From: Candidatus Kerfeldbacteria bacterium
Lineage (GTDB): Bacteria > Patescibacteriota > Patescibacteriia > UBA9570 > XYC2-FULL-38-9
DNA length: 53,289 nt
Direction: 5' to 3'
Assembly: GCA_016182555.1 (NCBI GenBank)
Contig: JACPGJ010000006.1
Location: forward strand, 1-53,289
Below the pieces are notes generated by a model, which saw nothing but the letters and a program-made list of their open reading frames with translations, ran no database searches and was not told where the DNA came from. Both the position numbers and the translations under genes were made by a program. Below are positions 15,117 through 23,574 of this stretch, in pieces; the stretch's first letter is position 1; each line of letters begins with the position of its first letter.

Positions 15117-15166
15117 ATTCTTCGAGAGCTTCGTTTTGCTTCGCAAATACGTGCTCTCTCCAGAAT
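15117..15166 (-). repeat. 50-nt dispersed hairpin repeat, copy A
   Basis: Read on the minus strand it has arms ATTCT/AGAAT and GAGAGC/GCTCTC around an inner hairpin TTGC-gaa-GCAA. Copy B at 48999-49048 (plus strand) matches 44 of 50 positions and has GAAAGC/GCTTTC in the same arm, so the stem is conserved by paired changes. Copy A sits between the smc promoter and the CAP-domain gene. Confidence 0.8.
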
Positions 15167-15200
15167 GAACGCGAAGGCCATACTCCTATAACTCTATTTT

Positions 15201-16544
15201 ATGCATACATACAAAAAAATTTGGTTTGCCTTAGTGCTGTTGAGTGCAGTTGTTTTTCCATCATTCGTTTTTGCAGCCGGGCCACAGATTACGATAGATA
15301 ATACCGAAGACGCTGTAACCATTTTGAAAAATCCAGACAGTTTTTCTGGAGAAACGTTTATATTGTCCTATGACGGCGCTCAAGATATTCAGGCGATGCG
15401 GATCAATCGTGATGACGTGTATTACGTCGTGACGGCAGTCAAAAAAGCCAATGCCATTCGTTTACGATTATATACTAATGCCGGAGAGAAATTAGCTGGG
15501 CGTTTGGTATTTAGTAAAACGGATGAACAAGCATTCGGTGCAATGAAGTTTGATGTGCTGACGAATAATGAACAAGTGGCTTTTCGCGTTCGCACGGTGA
15601 AAATGAACGCCAGCGGCCGCCCAACACGTTTTTTGCGTAAAACATTTTATATTCGCCCCACCAGCGACCATACGATGAAGCGGCGTACCGCTGGTGTGAA
15701 AAAAATTGAGTATCCGAATTTTTCCGATAAAACAAATGAAGAAGGTGGGCTGGCATTATTGAACTATCAACGTCTTGCTTCGGGCATTTTGCCAGTACAG
15801 CGCACCACGGAATTGGATTCTGGTTGCGCCTTGCATGTAGAGTATTTACGGTTGAATGACACGCTTTCTCACTTTGAGGAAGAAGGAAACCCGGGCTATA
15901 CCGAAGAAGGGAGTGCTGCGGGTCAAGCGAGTAATTTAGCTGGCATGTACAACAATACGAGCATGATTAAAGCCATTGGTATTTGGACCACTGCGATTTA
16001 TCACCGTTTGCCGATGTTCAATAATGGTTTGCAGTCGGTGGGTTGGGCGGTGTCCAGTACGAGTGCCAGCAATTATAATTATGCCTGTATTAATGTGGGG
16101 ACGAGTAAAGATTATGGCGAGCTGACCCAAAGCGGTACGGAAAATAATTTTACCTATTACGATCCCTATAACCATGACCCCATTCCCTACCCAGGGGTTG
16201 GACAAACCCATATTCCAACGACCTTTGGTACGGGTGAATCTCCGGATCCGTTGGAAGATTTTAACGGAACGTATCCAGCAGGTGAACCGATTTCGTTGAT
16301 ATTTTCTGACAATGATACGGTCTCAGATATGGCAATGACTCTCACTGATGCCAGTGGGAATTCCCTATCTGGTTATTTCCGTGCACCAGATGATCCTGAA
16401 GACCCAAATAGCATTTACCAAGGTAATAGCGTAACATTTATTGCTGAAGAGCCGCTGGATTCTGCCATGACCTATACAGTGAATGTGACCGGAAAAGTGA
16501 ATGATACTTCCTACTCAAAAGAGTGGAGTTTCACCACGGAGTAG
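15201..16544 (+). CDS. Secreted CAP-domain protein
   Basis: 447 residues. Signal peptide (KKIWFALVLLSAVVFPSFVFA), an N-terminal beta-rich region of ~150 residues with no clear family, then a CAP/SCP-PR1-like domain from about residue 180: ALLNYQRLASGILPV, CALHVEYLRLNDTLSHF and later WTTAIYHRLPMFN, matching the NxxR, HS.xM and HR..L positions of bacterial CAP proteins. The last ~100 residues look like a Big_5-type Ig-like domain (YPAGEPISLIFSDNDTV..MTYTVNVTGKV). It is likely exported; its activity is unknown. TATAAC ends 8 nt before the ATG, suggesting a leaderless mRNA. Confidence 0.75.
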   Translation: MHTYKKIWFALVLLSAVVFPSFVFAAGPQITIDNTEDAVTILKNPDSFSGETFILSYDGAQDIQAMRINRDDVYYVVTAVKKANAIRLRLYTNAGEKLAGRLVFSKTDEQAFGAMKFDVLTNNEQVAFRVRTVKMNASGRPTRFLRKTFYIRPTSDHTMKRRTAGVKKIEYPNFSDKTNEEGGLALLNYQRLASGILPVQRTTELDSGCALHVEYLRLNDTLSHFEEEGNPGYTEEGSAAGQASNLAGMYNNTSMIKAIGIWTTAIYHRLPMFNNGLQSVGWAVSSTSASNYNYACINVGTSKDYGELTQSGTENNFTYYDPYNHDPIPYPGVGQTHIPTTFGTGESPDPLEDFNGTYPAGEPISLIFSDNDTVSDMAMTLTDASGNSLSGYFRAPDDPEDPNSIYQGNSVTFIAEEPLDSAMTYTVNVTGKVNDTSYSKEWSFTTE

Positions 16545-16570
16545 GATAAAGGATAGCGAGTTAAGCGCGC

Positions 16571-17281
16571 TTATTCGTGTTCGTAGGTGAGCCAATTTTT
16601 TTTATGGAGAGCAGCTTCTGCCGCTTTCATTTGTGCTTCTTGTTTTGATGTGCCTTCCCCTGTGGCAATGAGCTCATCATGCAGGTATACACCGACGATA
16701 AATATTTTGTTGTGGTCTGGGCCAGATTCTTTCTGTACACGGTAATTTGGTGTTGCGCCAACTAATTCTTGTGCCGCTTCTTGGAAGCGACTTTTGGCAT
16801 CCAGGTACAATTTGTATTTTAAAATGTGCGGCAACTTTGAAATAATATTTTTGTGAATAAATGTCGCGGCAATGTCATATTCTTTATCCAAATAAATAGA
16901 ACCGATAATTGCTTCCACCGCATTCGCTAAAATAGATTGTCGTGCTTTGGTGTTGCTATCTTTGGCTTCACCGCGGGATAAATACAAGAATTGTTCAATT
17001 TCGAGTTGTTCCGCAATAATGGAAAGCATTTGTGAATTCACTAAACTCGCTCGCCAATTCGTTAACTCCCCTTCTGGATTCGGGTAGGTGGTAAAGAGAT
17101 GTTCCGTGACGACCAATTCTAATACGGCATCACCTAAAAATTCTAAGCGCTCATTGTGGTCGAGTGGAAAATCGCGGTGTTCATTTAAATAGGAGCGGTG
17201 AACCAGGGCTTGGCGCAACAAATTTGGATTACTGAATTTAACCTCTAGGGTTTTTTCAAGCTTTGCAATATTTTTATCCAT
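16571..17281 (-). CDS. rnc: Ribonuclease III
   Basis: 236 residues from ATG 17281. The catalytic domain has the signature NERLEFLGDAVLELV with Glu and Asp for Mg2+ binding, then a second acidic set in ANAVEAIIGSIYLD. A double-stranded RNA-binding domain follows (AKSRFQEAAQELVG...GTSKQEAQMKAAEAAL). It processes rRNA precursors and double-stranded RNA. The frame is open upstream to 17458, but that extension overlaps nusB and looks non-native. Upstream of the start, GGAGGT followed by ATG 17319 opens a 24-codon ORF in another frame that overlaps the rnc start. Confidence 0.95.
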   Translation of the reverse strand: MDKNIAKLEKTLEVKFSNPNLLRQALVHRSYLNEHRDFPLDHNERLEFLGDAVLELVVTEHLFTTYPNPEGELTNWRASLVNSQMLSIIAEQLEIEQFLYLSRGEAKDSNTKARQSILANAVEAIIGSIYLDKEYDIAATFIHKNIISKLPHILKYKLYLDAKSRFQEAAQELVGATPNYRVQKESGPDHNKIFIVGVYLHDELIATGEGTSKQEAQMKAAEAALHKKNWLTYEHE

Positions 17282-17363
17282 AGGTGTGTATGGATGTCGG
17301 ACGTCGCCGGTGTTGTCATAACACCTCCAACGTTCAACATCAATCAATGAATTATTAATTTTT

Positions 17364-17831
17364 TTATGATGGTGTCGTGCCAAGAGTTTTTCGTTCCCCG
17401 TCTTCATCAAGCTCACCATTTTTTTCCATATCGCGGAAGATAGAACCAAGGACGCCATTCACAAATTTCCCAGACGATTCTCCGCCAAATGATTTGCCTA
17501 ATTCAATCGATTCGTTAATGGCAACTTTTGGTGGGATATCGGTATCCATTTTCAATTCATAAATACCGATACGCAATACATTGCGATCGATATTGGTGAT
17601 CTGTTCTAGCGGCCAATCTGGTGCGTAGTGTTGAATCGTTTCGTTAATCGTTTGCACGTGGGCAATAATGCCATTCAACAGTTTTTTGGTAAACTCCGCA
17701 TCATCAAATTTTTCCGCGAATTCGGCTAAATTGTGTTCCAAAATACTTTCCAGTGGCTTTGTGCCATTGTAGAAATCCCATTCAAAGAGTGTTTGGAGGG
17801 CAATGATGCGTCCAAGGTGGCGATTTGACAT
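17364..17831 (-). CDS. nusB: Transcription antitermination factor NusB
   Basis: 155 residues, all-helical. Typical segments are [14 protein letters not shown]-like start ([14 protein letters not shown]), the middle [15 protein letters not shown] and the C-terminal [30 protein letters not shown]. It binds boxA RNA with NusE (S10) to prevent early stop of rRNA transcription. It lies 26 nt after rpmF and 82 nt before rnc, so the three form one transcript. The tail after residue 140 is extra and polar. Confidence 0.95.
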   Translation of the reverse strand: MSNRHLGRIIALQTLFEWDFYNGTKPLESILEHNLAEFAEKFDDAEFTKKLLNGIIAHVQTINETIQHYAPDWPLEQITNIDRNVLRIGIYELKMDTDIPPKVAINESIELGKSFGGESSGKFVNGVLGSIFRDMEKNGELDEDGERKTLGTTPS

Positions 17832-17857
17832 ACAATGAAATGAACCGCTTCGGCTAA

Positions 17858-18082
17858 TTATTTGTTTTCTTTGGTGCTCGCTTTACGAATTTTTTTCTCT
17901 ACCACCGTTTGTTTTTTCAGCACATCTTTCCCTCGGTATTTCCCACATGATGGGCAAGCATAATGAGGTTTCATTGGTTGTTTGCATGATGGACATTCAA
18001 TCACCGTTGGAACTGAAAGGGCATGGTGAGAACGACGGTTACGTGTTCGGCGTTTACTAATACGTTTTTTCTGTACAGACAT
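17858..18082 (-). CDS. rpmF: 50S ribosomal protein bL32
   Basis: 74 residues. A basic start ([18 protein letters not shown]) followed by a zinc ribbon with CPSC..CPSC gives the four-cysteine type of bL32. The four cysteines mean it needs zinc, which fits the zinc-type operon at the start of the window. It is the first gene of the rpmF-nusB-rnc transcript. Confidence 0.92.
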   Translation of the reverse strand: MSVQKKRISKRRTRNRRSHHALSVPTVIECPSCKQPMKPHYACPSCGKYRGKDVLKKQTVVEKKIRKASTKENK

Positions 18083-18110
18083 ATGTTGATTTTATTATTC
18101 CTGTCCACGG

Positions 18111-18163
18111 ACTATACAGGATACATCCATTTTTTGCAAGTGTCGCCTGAGATAGTGTATGAT
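18111..18163. promoter_or_regulatory. Divergent promoters sharing one palindromic -35 box
   Basis: TTGCAA at 18134-18139 reads the same on both strands. To the right it is followed by an 18-nt spacer and TATGAT (18158-18163), leading to leaderless tpiA. To the left, on the minus strand, it is followed by a 17-nt spacer and TATAGT (18111-18116), leading to rpmF with a ~22-nt leader. Use of one hexamer for both genes means only one polymerase can sit there at a time. Confidence 0.65.
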
Positions 18164-18170
18164 ACAGCAC

Positions 18171-18902
18171 ATGGTGAACCATTACCTTATAGCCAATTGG
18201 AAAATGCATAAATTGTCAGCTGAAGCGCTGCAGTTTATTGCTGGGTTTAGCTCTACCAGCCTCCCAGACAATACGGCAGTTATTATTGCCCCTTCTTTTC
18301 CATTATTACCCGTTATGCGTACGGCAATAGAAGGAGCTCGACTACCGGTCATGCTTGCAGCTCAAAATATGTTCTACGAAGAACATGGGGCATTTACAGG
18401 TGAAGTTTCCCCGCAGCAAATTTATGATGCCGGCGCCAAATATGTCATTATTGGGCATTCTGAGCGTCGAACATTGATGAATGAGCACTATAATATGCTT
18501 TCCCAAAAGTTGAAAGCGGCGTTGACGGCAGAGCTTACTCCCATTTATTGTCTTGGTGAAAACCTTCAGGAACGTGAGGCCGGCCATTCAAAAGAGGTGG
18601 TTTCTGGCCAAGTACAGCAATTAGTAAAGGATTTTTCTTCTGCCGATATTCGCAAAATGATTATTGCTTATGAGCCAATATGGGCGATTGGCACCGGAAA
18701 AAGCGCTACGCCAGAGGAGGTAGAGGAAATTCATGCACTGATGGCTACTATGCTGCCACCTGGAATGCCAATGGTCTATGGTGGTTCGGTGAATGCCCAA
18801 AATGCTCAACAATTTTTACAACAGCCGCATATTTCCGGTTTGCTTGTTGGTTCGGCGAGCCTTGACATTCAAGAATTTCAGCGAATTCTAGCAATTTTTT
18901 AG
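18171..18902 (+). CDS. tpiA: Triosephosphate isomerase
   Basis: 243 residues. TIM-barrel enzyme that interconverts dihydroxyacetone phosphate and glyceraldehyde 3-phosphate. Seen: the N-terminal ANWKM with catalytic Lys, IIGHSERR with catalytic His, AYEPIWAIGTGKSATPEE with catalytic Glu and the phosphate-gripping loop, and YGGSVNAQN with LLVGSASL at the end. The ATG at 18171 was chosen over upstream ones because TATGAT ends 7 nt before it. Confidence 0.97.
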   Translation: MVNHYLIANWKMHKLSAEALQFIAGFSSTSLPDNTAVIIAPSFPLLPVMRTAIEGARLPVMLAAQNMFYEEHGAFTGEVSPQQIYDAGAKYVIIGHSERRTLMNEHYNMLSQKLKAALTAELTPIYCLGENLQEREAGHSKEVVSGQVQQLVKDFSSADIRKMIIAYEPIWAIGTGKSATPEEVEEIHALMATMLPPGMPMVYGGSVNAQNAQQFLQQPHISGLLVGSASLDIQEFQRILAIF

Positions 18903-18944
18903 AACATAAAATATAATATTTTGCAAACATATTTTGCAAGCCAT

Positions 18945-18973
18945 TTGACTTATAACTGTTTTTATGGTATCAT
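18945..18973 (+). promoter_or_regulatory. Promoter of the giant surface protein
   Basis: TTGACT, 17-nt spacer, TATCAT. The leader of about 84 nt contains GGAGG at 19004-19008, too far from the GTG at 19064 to serve it directly. Confidence 0.65.
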
Positions 18974-19063
18974 TTCATTTGTTATAGGTGTGTCTTTTGT
19001 CCAGGAGGCGAAAACCACCAAAAAAGTGTGTAAAAAAGAAAAACAAAATAAAATTTCAAAATT

Positions 19064-22000
19064 GTGGCTACGTTTGTTGAATCTATCCACCAAGCAGAAT
19101 TGAAGCTGCTTCGTGGACACTATGGTCCACTGAAACGACTGGGTATGCAAATACAGTTGTTGTTTTTGTATATCGGCTATGCAGCGTATTCAGCGTGGTT
19201 CATGCTTTTTTCATCTTCGCGCACCAGTTTTACTTCTCTTTACCACCAAGACCAGCAAGGCACGTGGGCACAATCGTATGATGATCATATCCATTTGCAG
19301 CGTGGCTTACGTCTATTTTCCCTTTCGTCATTATGCGTCATTGTGCTGTCATCGGTGGTCATTTTTAGTATCGTGGAATTTGTTTTTCCTCCCAGTGCCA
19401 CTTTTTTTGCGCAAGCAGCTGATAATACCTATACCGTCACTACGAGTGCAAATTCTGGGTCTGGTTCACTGCGTACCGCTATTAATAACGCTAATGGGAG
19501 TACGGGGTCGGTAGAAATTGTATTGAATATTGTTGATGTTGATAAAACGATCGAGTTAGTCACTGCACTGCCTACGCTGACCAAGCCGGTAGAATTTACG
19601 ACACAGCAATTGATGCCGGTTGTTGTTGATGGTGAATTATTGGCTCCAGGTACTGATTGTTTTGAAATCGCTGCCGGCGCTGAAGGAACGACGCTCGTTG
19701 GAATGGGCTTTCGTTATTGTCCGGGAAATGATTTGGTGGTGTCTGCAGCCAGTGGAATTACGATTGGTGGAGATGTGACAACAGAATATGTCTATGTTTC
19801 TGGCGCCGGTGAAAGTGGATTGATATTTGGTGCATCAAATTCAACGATTATGGGGGTGACCGCAGGATATCCGGTTGCGGTGAATCTTGACCCACACGAA
19901 GAAGGGAACGCACTATATGGAATTCATGTCACCGGTGATAATAATACATTGACGAATATTACCAGTGTGCAAAATGCCATGGCAGGAATATTCATTGATG
20001 CCGGAGCAGAAGGAAATACAATGACCAGTTCTTTTATTGGTGTTCGTGCGGCCATAGCTACTAGCGGTCTTGGAAATGATAGCTATGGTATTTTTATCGC
20101 CGGAGACAACACCATGATTGGCGGGACAATGAATCAAAAAAATAGTATTTCGAATAATGGCGGGAGCGGAGTGTATATCAGTAACGCGACCGGGGTACAA
20201 ATACTGAGTAATAATATTGGCGTCGATGAAGAGGGTGATGATGCGGCGGCTAATGGGAGTTTTGGTATTGAAATGAGTAACGCAGATAGTGTAGATATTG
20301 GATGGGGTGGTTCAGCGGGCAACGGAAATACGATTGCCAATAATAGTAGTGGTGGCATGCAATTAACCACGTGTACGACTGCGACGATTCGTAACAATGA
20401 GATCTATACAAATACCGGTGACGGCATCACCGTAGTTGGTGGATCAGATCATATTATTGCAGCCAATAGGATTGGTACAGATTTGCTCGGCACCGCTGGA
20501 TTGGGTAATACAGATTTTGGTATCTCCCTTTCTTCTGCAGCAACAGATATCCTGGTTGGAGGCAGTACATCTGATGAAGCAAATATGTTTGCCGACAATA
20601 CCAATGGCGGCGTGCAAATAAGTGGCAGTGGTTCAGTGCGTAATTTCATTTCGCAAAATCATTTTAGCAATCAGACCACCGGAAAAGCAATTAGTGTGGA
20701 AGATGGTGCTCAACAATCTATTCTCACGCCTGTTATTACCGGTGCTGGCTCTGAGTTGATTCATGGCATGTATGCAGAAGAGCATGGCGTTGTTCAAATT
20801 TATCTGGATGGTGTCTACTTCACCGAAGGTAGGAGTATCGATGCCTCCGGCGAATGGAGTGTCAGTAATGATTTCACCAGTGAAATGACACAGAGTATTA
20901 TGGCGTTGTCGATTGATGCTCTCAATAACACCTCAGAATTTTCTGATTCAGCGGTTTTTACGACAGAGCCACGCACATTGACTGTCACCGACAGTGCCAC
21001 ATTTATAAACACAATGACGGTTGAGGCAGAATTAGATGGTGGTGGCACGCTGTACTATACGTTAGATGGTTCTACTCCAACGGTAAGCTCGACCTCTAGT
21101 GAGAGCCCGTTATCATTGACGGTTGATGAAACAACGACGATGAATATTTTCGGTACGGATATCAACGGCAATGATACCAATATTCAAACCGAAACATATA
21201 CAAAAGAATCTGATTCAGATAGTGATGATGGTGATGGCGGAAGCGATGATAACGATGGTGATAATGACAACGGAGAAGGTGATAATACCGGTGATGATGA
21301 TAATGACAACGTTGACGCTTCACGGTTTAGTTATTTGAAACCCACTAATATGTTGATCAACGGTCAACCGGTGTACGAAGCAGACAAGCGTATCTTTGTT
21401 CCGCGGAATAAGATTCATATTGTGGGAACAGGTGCAAATGAGAAAGATCGTATTCGTTTGATTATAAAAAACAGTAAAGATATTTCAGTGGATAGCGCCT
21501 GGGAAGATGTCGAAGATCAAACATGGCGCCATACTGTTTCTGAGCCATTACAAAAAGGAAAAGTGTATTCTGTGAATGCAAAGGCACAAATCATATTGCC
21601 ACCACAGAAAGAATCTGCGGTAAAAACCCTCGCGACCATTGTGGCTTCTCATCCGGCGCCGCATATTGCCACGCTCACTGGCGATGTGACAGTGACGACT
21701 CAACCAGAAAAATTAGTGTTTGGTGGAGCATTTCAAGAGAAAATGGATGCGGCGGTATTTAAAATTCAAGACCAACAAACTGGTCAAATAGTCAACGAAT
21801 GTCGTATCGATGATGCAGAAAAAACGGTTGATGGTCAGGAAGGGGCTTGCACATTAACGGACACGTTAACGACTGGGCAATATCGAGTATTATTTCATTC
21901 ATTAGACCATCAGTTATTGAGTGCACCAGATTTTACTCAATTAGTAGTGACTCCGGCCGTGGACCGTTCTGTATTGAATACCGACGAGCGCAATACCGAT

Positions 22001-23527
22001 TTTGATTATCGCATCACGACGAGTGCAAACCCACTGGTGGTTGGCTTGGGTCCAGAAGGAGCGCTTGCGCGAGTATATTTGAATGGAGAACTGGTTGGTG
22101 AGGCTACATATATTTCTGCTATTGGTTGGCAGTATGCATTAGATTTGAGTAGTCAATCACGGGGCAAAGATTATTTGTTGGCATTGAAATTTTTTCACCC
22201 AGAAAGTGGGAAAGAATATGTCGATGCAGCGATCTCGTATGCATTCCATTATGGATATACCGTGGTACAGCCGGTTGTGCATACCAGCATACCCGCTCAA
22301 GTCGTTGTTGGTACTGTTTTGCCAATTGATATTGGAGGTGGCGCAGGAAATACTGTGCGTGTATATGATAATCATCATCTCATTGCCGAACAAGCGATTA
22401 TAGATAACATTACTGGAGCAACCGGTATGATCACTATTGATTTACCAACCGTTTCTTTAGGTGAGCATACAGTAACAGTGCAGACAGAAGATTTTATTGG
22501 CCTCAACAGTACAGTGGTGAGTGTTGCATATACTGTTATTTCACGCCCAGTGATAACACCACCTACAGAACAAACTCCATCTACAGTTGATGAAGAGGAA
22601 AATGGCGATCAAGAAACACCGGGCACGCCACCGTCGGATGCAACGGATGAAGATGATGAAGATTCAGAACAAACGAATACGGACACCGGGAACAATAGTA
22701 ACGATGGTGATAATGGAAATGCCAATTCAAATAGTGATTCACCCAATGATGGGGAAGCAGAAATTCCAGATGAATGGAAAACACCAGTGACGAATCCGCA
22801 AGAGCAAGTGGTGGTGAAAGAGCGTTTAAATCAGTATAATAGCGAATCGTTGAATGTGAGTGCAGAAGTACAAGTGCAGAATGCGCAAGGAGAAGTGATT
22901 GATACGATTCCAGTGGAGCATACGGTCAATACACCAACCGTGCTGACAAGCCAACGTGTCATTGGGTTGAAACCATTAAATTTTTTGGGCCTGGGGAGTA
23001 CGGTTCAAGATTCGGTAGTGACGTTTAGTGGCCAAACTGATCCGTATGCAGAAGTTCGTTTAACCATCCATTCTAATCCGATTGTACAAGTGACGCGTGC
23101 CGATGTAGAAGGAAAATGGACCATGACTGTTCCTGTGAGTGTGTTGCCTCCTGGAGATCACACGGCGAGTGTACAAACGACTTCACGTGGTGTGACTTCT
23201 GATGAAGTACAGATCGCCCAGTTTGTGGTGATGGAACAGAGTAAGATGAGTAATACAACTTGGATATTTATTATCAATATTGCGATTGCGATGATTGTAT
23301 TGCTGGTATCGATTGCCATGCAGATTCGATACCGTGGTAAACGCATGGCGAATTACACAACCCCACCGATTGCCGCTCGTTCCACCGATACCGGTGCAAG
23401 AAGTGATGCTGCGCAAATTCAGTCCATTGCTCAAGCGAGCGAACAGCATTCTACAACAATAAGCAACTCCAATACTGGTGAGACAGAAAAACCATCTTCA
23501 ACGCATCACTCTCCGCTATCGGAATAA
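19064..23527 (+). CDS. Giant cell-surface protein with beta-helix and Ig-like domains
   Basis: 1,487 residues from GTG 19064 (the frame closes 15 nt upstream). Two N-terminal hydrophobic helices, the second ending in FFAQAADNTYTVTTSANSG, export the rest. Residues ~120-560 are right-handed parallel beta-helix repeats, starting with the SGSGSLRTAINNANG pattern and rich in Asn/Gly turns. About 640-710 resembles a chitobiase/FN3-like domain (TLYYTLDGSTPTVSS). Two acidic linkers follow (Asp/Asn/Gly-rich ~715-755 and ~1175-1235), separated by Ig-like repeats, then a last Ig-like domain and a C-terminal helix (TWIFIINIAIAMIVLLVSIA) before a Ser/Thr tail. It is probably a membrane-tethered adhesin or glycan-binding protein facing the host or neighbour cell. 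Confidence 0.82.
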   Translation: MATFVESIHQAELKLLRGHYGPLKRLGMQIQLLFLYIGYAAYSAWFMLFSSSRTSFTSLYHQDQQGTWAQSYDDHIHLQRGLRLFSLSSLCVIVLSSVVIFSIVEFVFPPSATFFAQAADNTYTVTTSANSGSGSLRTAINNANGSTGSVEIVLNIVDVDKTIELVTALPTLTKPVEFTTQQLMPVVVDGELLAPGTDCFEIAAGAEGTTLVGMGFRYCPGNDLVVSAASGITIGGDVTTEYVYVSGAGESGLIFGASNSTIMGVTAGYPVAVNLDPHEEGNALYGIHVTGDNNTLTNITSVQNAMAGIFIDAGAEGNTMTSSFIGVRAAIATSGLGNDSYGIFIAGDNTMIGGTMNQKNSISNNGGSGVYISNATGVQILSNNIGVDEEGDDAAANGSFGIEMSNADSVDIGWGGSAGNGNTIANNSSGGMQLTTCTTATIRNNEIYTNTGDGITVVGGSDHIIAANRIGTDLLGTAGLGNTDFGISLSSAATDILVGGSTSDEANMFADNTNGGVQISGSGSVRNFISQNHFSNQTTGKAISVEDGAQQSILTPVITGAGSELIHGMYAEEHGVVQIYLDGVYFTEGRSIDASGEWSVSNDFTSEMTQSIMALSIDALNNTSEFSDSAVFTTEPRTLTVTDSATFINTMTVEAELDGGGTLYYTLDGSTPTVSSTSSESPLSLTVDETTTMNIFGTDINGNDTNIQTETYTKESDSDSDDGDGGSDDNDGDNDNGEGDNTGDDDNDNVDASRFSYLKPTNMLINGQPVYEADKRIFVPRNKIHIVGTGANEKDRIRLIIKNSKDISVDSAWEDVEDQTWRHTVSEPLQKGKVYSVNAKAQIILPPQKESAVKTLATIVASHPAPHIATLTGDVTVTTQPEKLVFGGAFQEKMDAAVFKIQDQQTGQIVNECRIDDAEKTVDGQEGACTLTDTLTTGQYRVLFHSLDHQLLSAPDFTQLVVTPAVDRSVLNTDERNTDFDYRITTSANPLVVGLGPEGALARVYLNGELVGEATYISAIGWQYALDLSSQSRGKDYLLALKFFHPESGKEYVDAAISYAFHYGYTVVQPVVHTSIPAQVVVGTVLPIDIGGGAGNTVRVYDNHHLIAEQAIIDNITGATGMITIDLPTVSLGEHTVTVQTEDFIGLNSTVVSVAYTVISRPVITPPTEQTPSTVDEEENGDQETPGTPPSDATDEDDEDSEQTNTDTGNNSNDGDNGNANSNSDSPNDGEAEIPDEWKTPVTNPQEQVVVKERLNQYNSESLNVSAEVQVQNAQGEVIDTIPVEHTVNTPTVLTSQRVIGLKPLNFLGLGSTVQDSVVTFSGQTDPYAEVRLTIHSNPIVQVTRADVEGKWTMTVPVSVLPPGDHTASVQTTSRGVTSDEVQIAQFVVMEQSKMSNTTWIFIINIAIAMIVLLVSIAMQIRYRGKRMANYTTPPIAARSTDTGARSDAAQIQSIAQASEQHSTTISNSNTGETEKPSSTHHSPLSE

Positions 23528-23530
23528 AAT

Positions 23531-23564
23531 AAAAAACAGCCGTACTTTTTCCGGCTGTTTTTTT
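23531..23564. terminator. Bidirectional intrinsic terminator
   Basis: AAAAAACAGCCG, loop, CGGCTGTTTTTTT; it separates the surface-protein gene from convergent gyrA. Confidence 0.88.
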
Positions 23565-23574
23565 AAATATGTAT

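Noticed and set aside
17284-17458. N-terminal extension of RNase III to 17458
   Set aside because: It overlaps nusB by ~95 nt, and normal RNase III alignment starts at MDKNIAKL (17281).
21200-21320. GATGATGG-type tandem repeat, considered as microsatellite or CRISPR-like array
   Set aside because: It is the Asp/Asn/Gly codon repeat of the surface-protein linker; no regular repeat-spacer unit exists.
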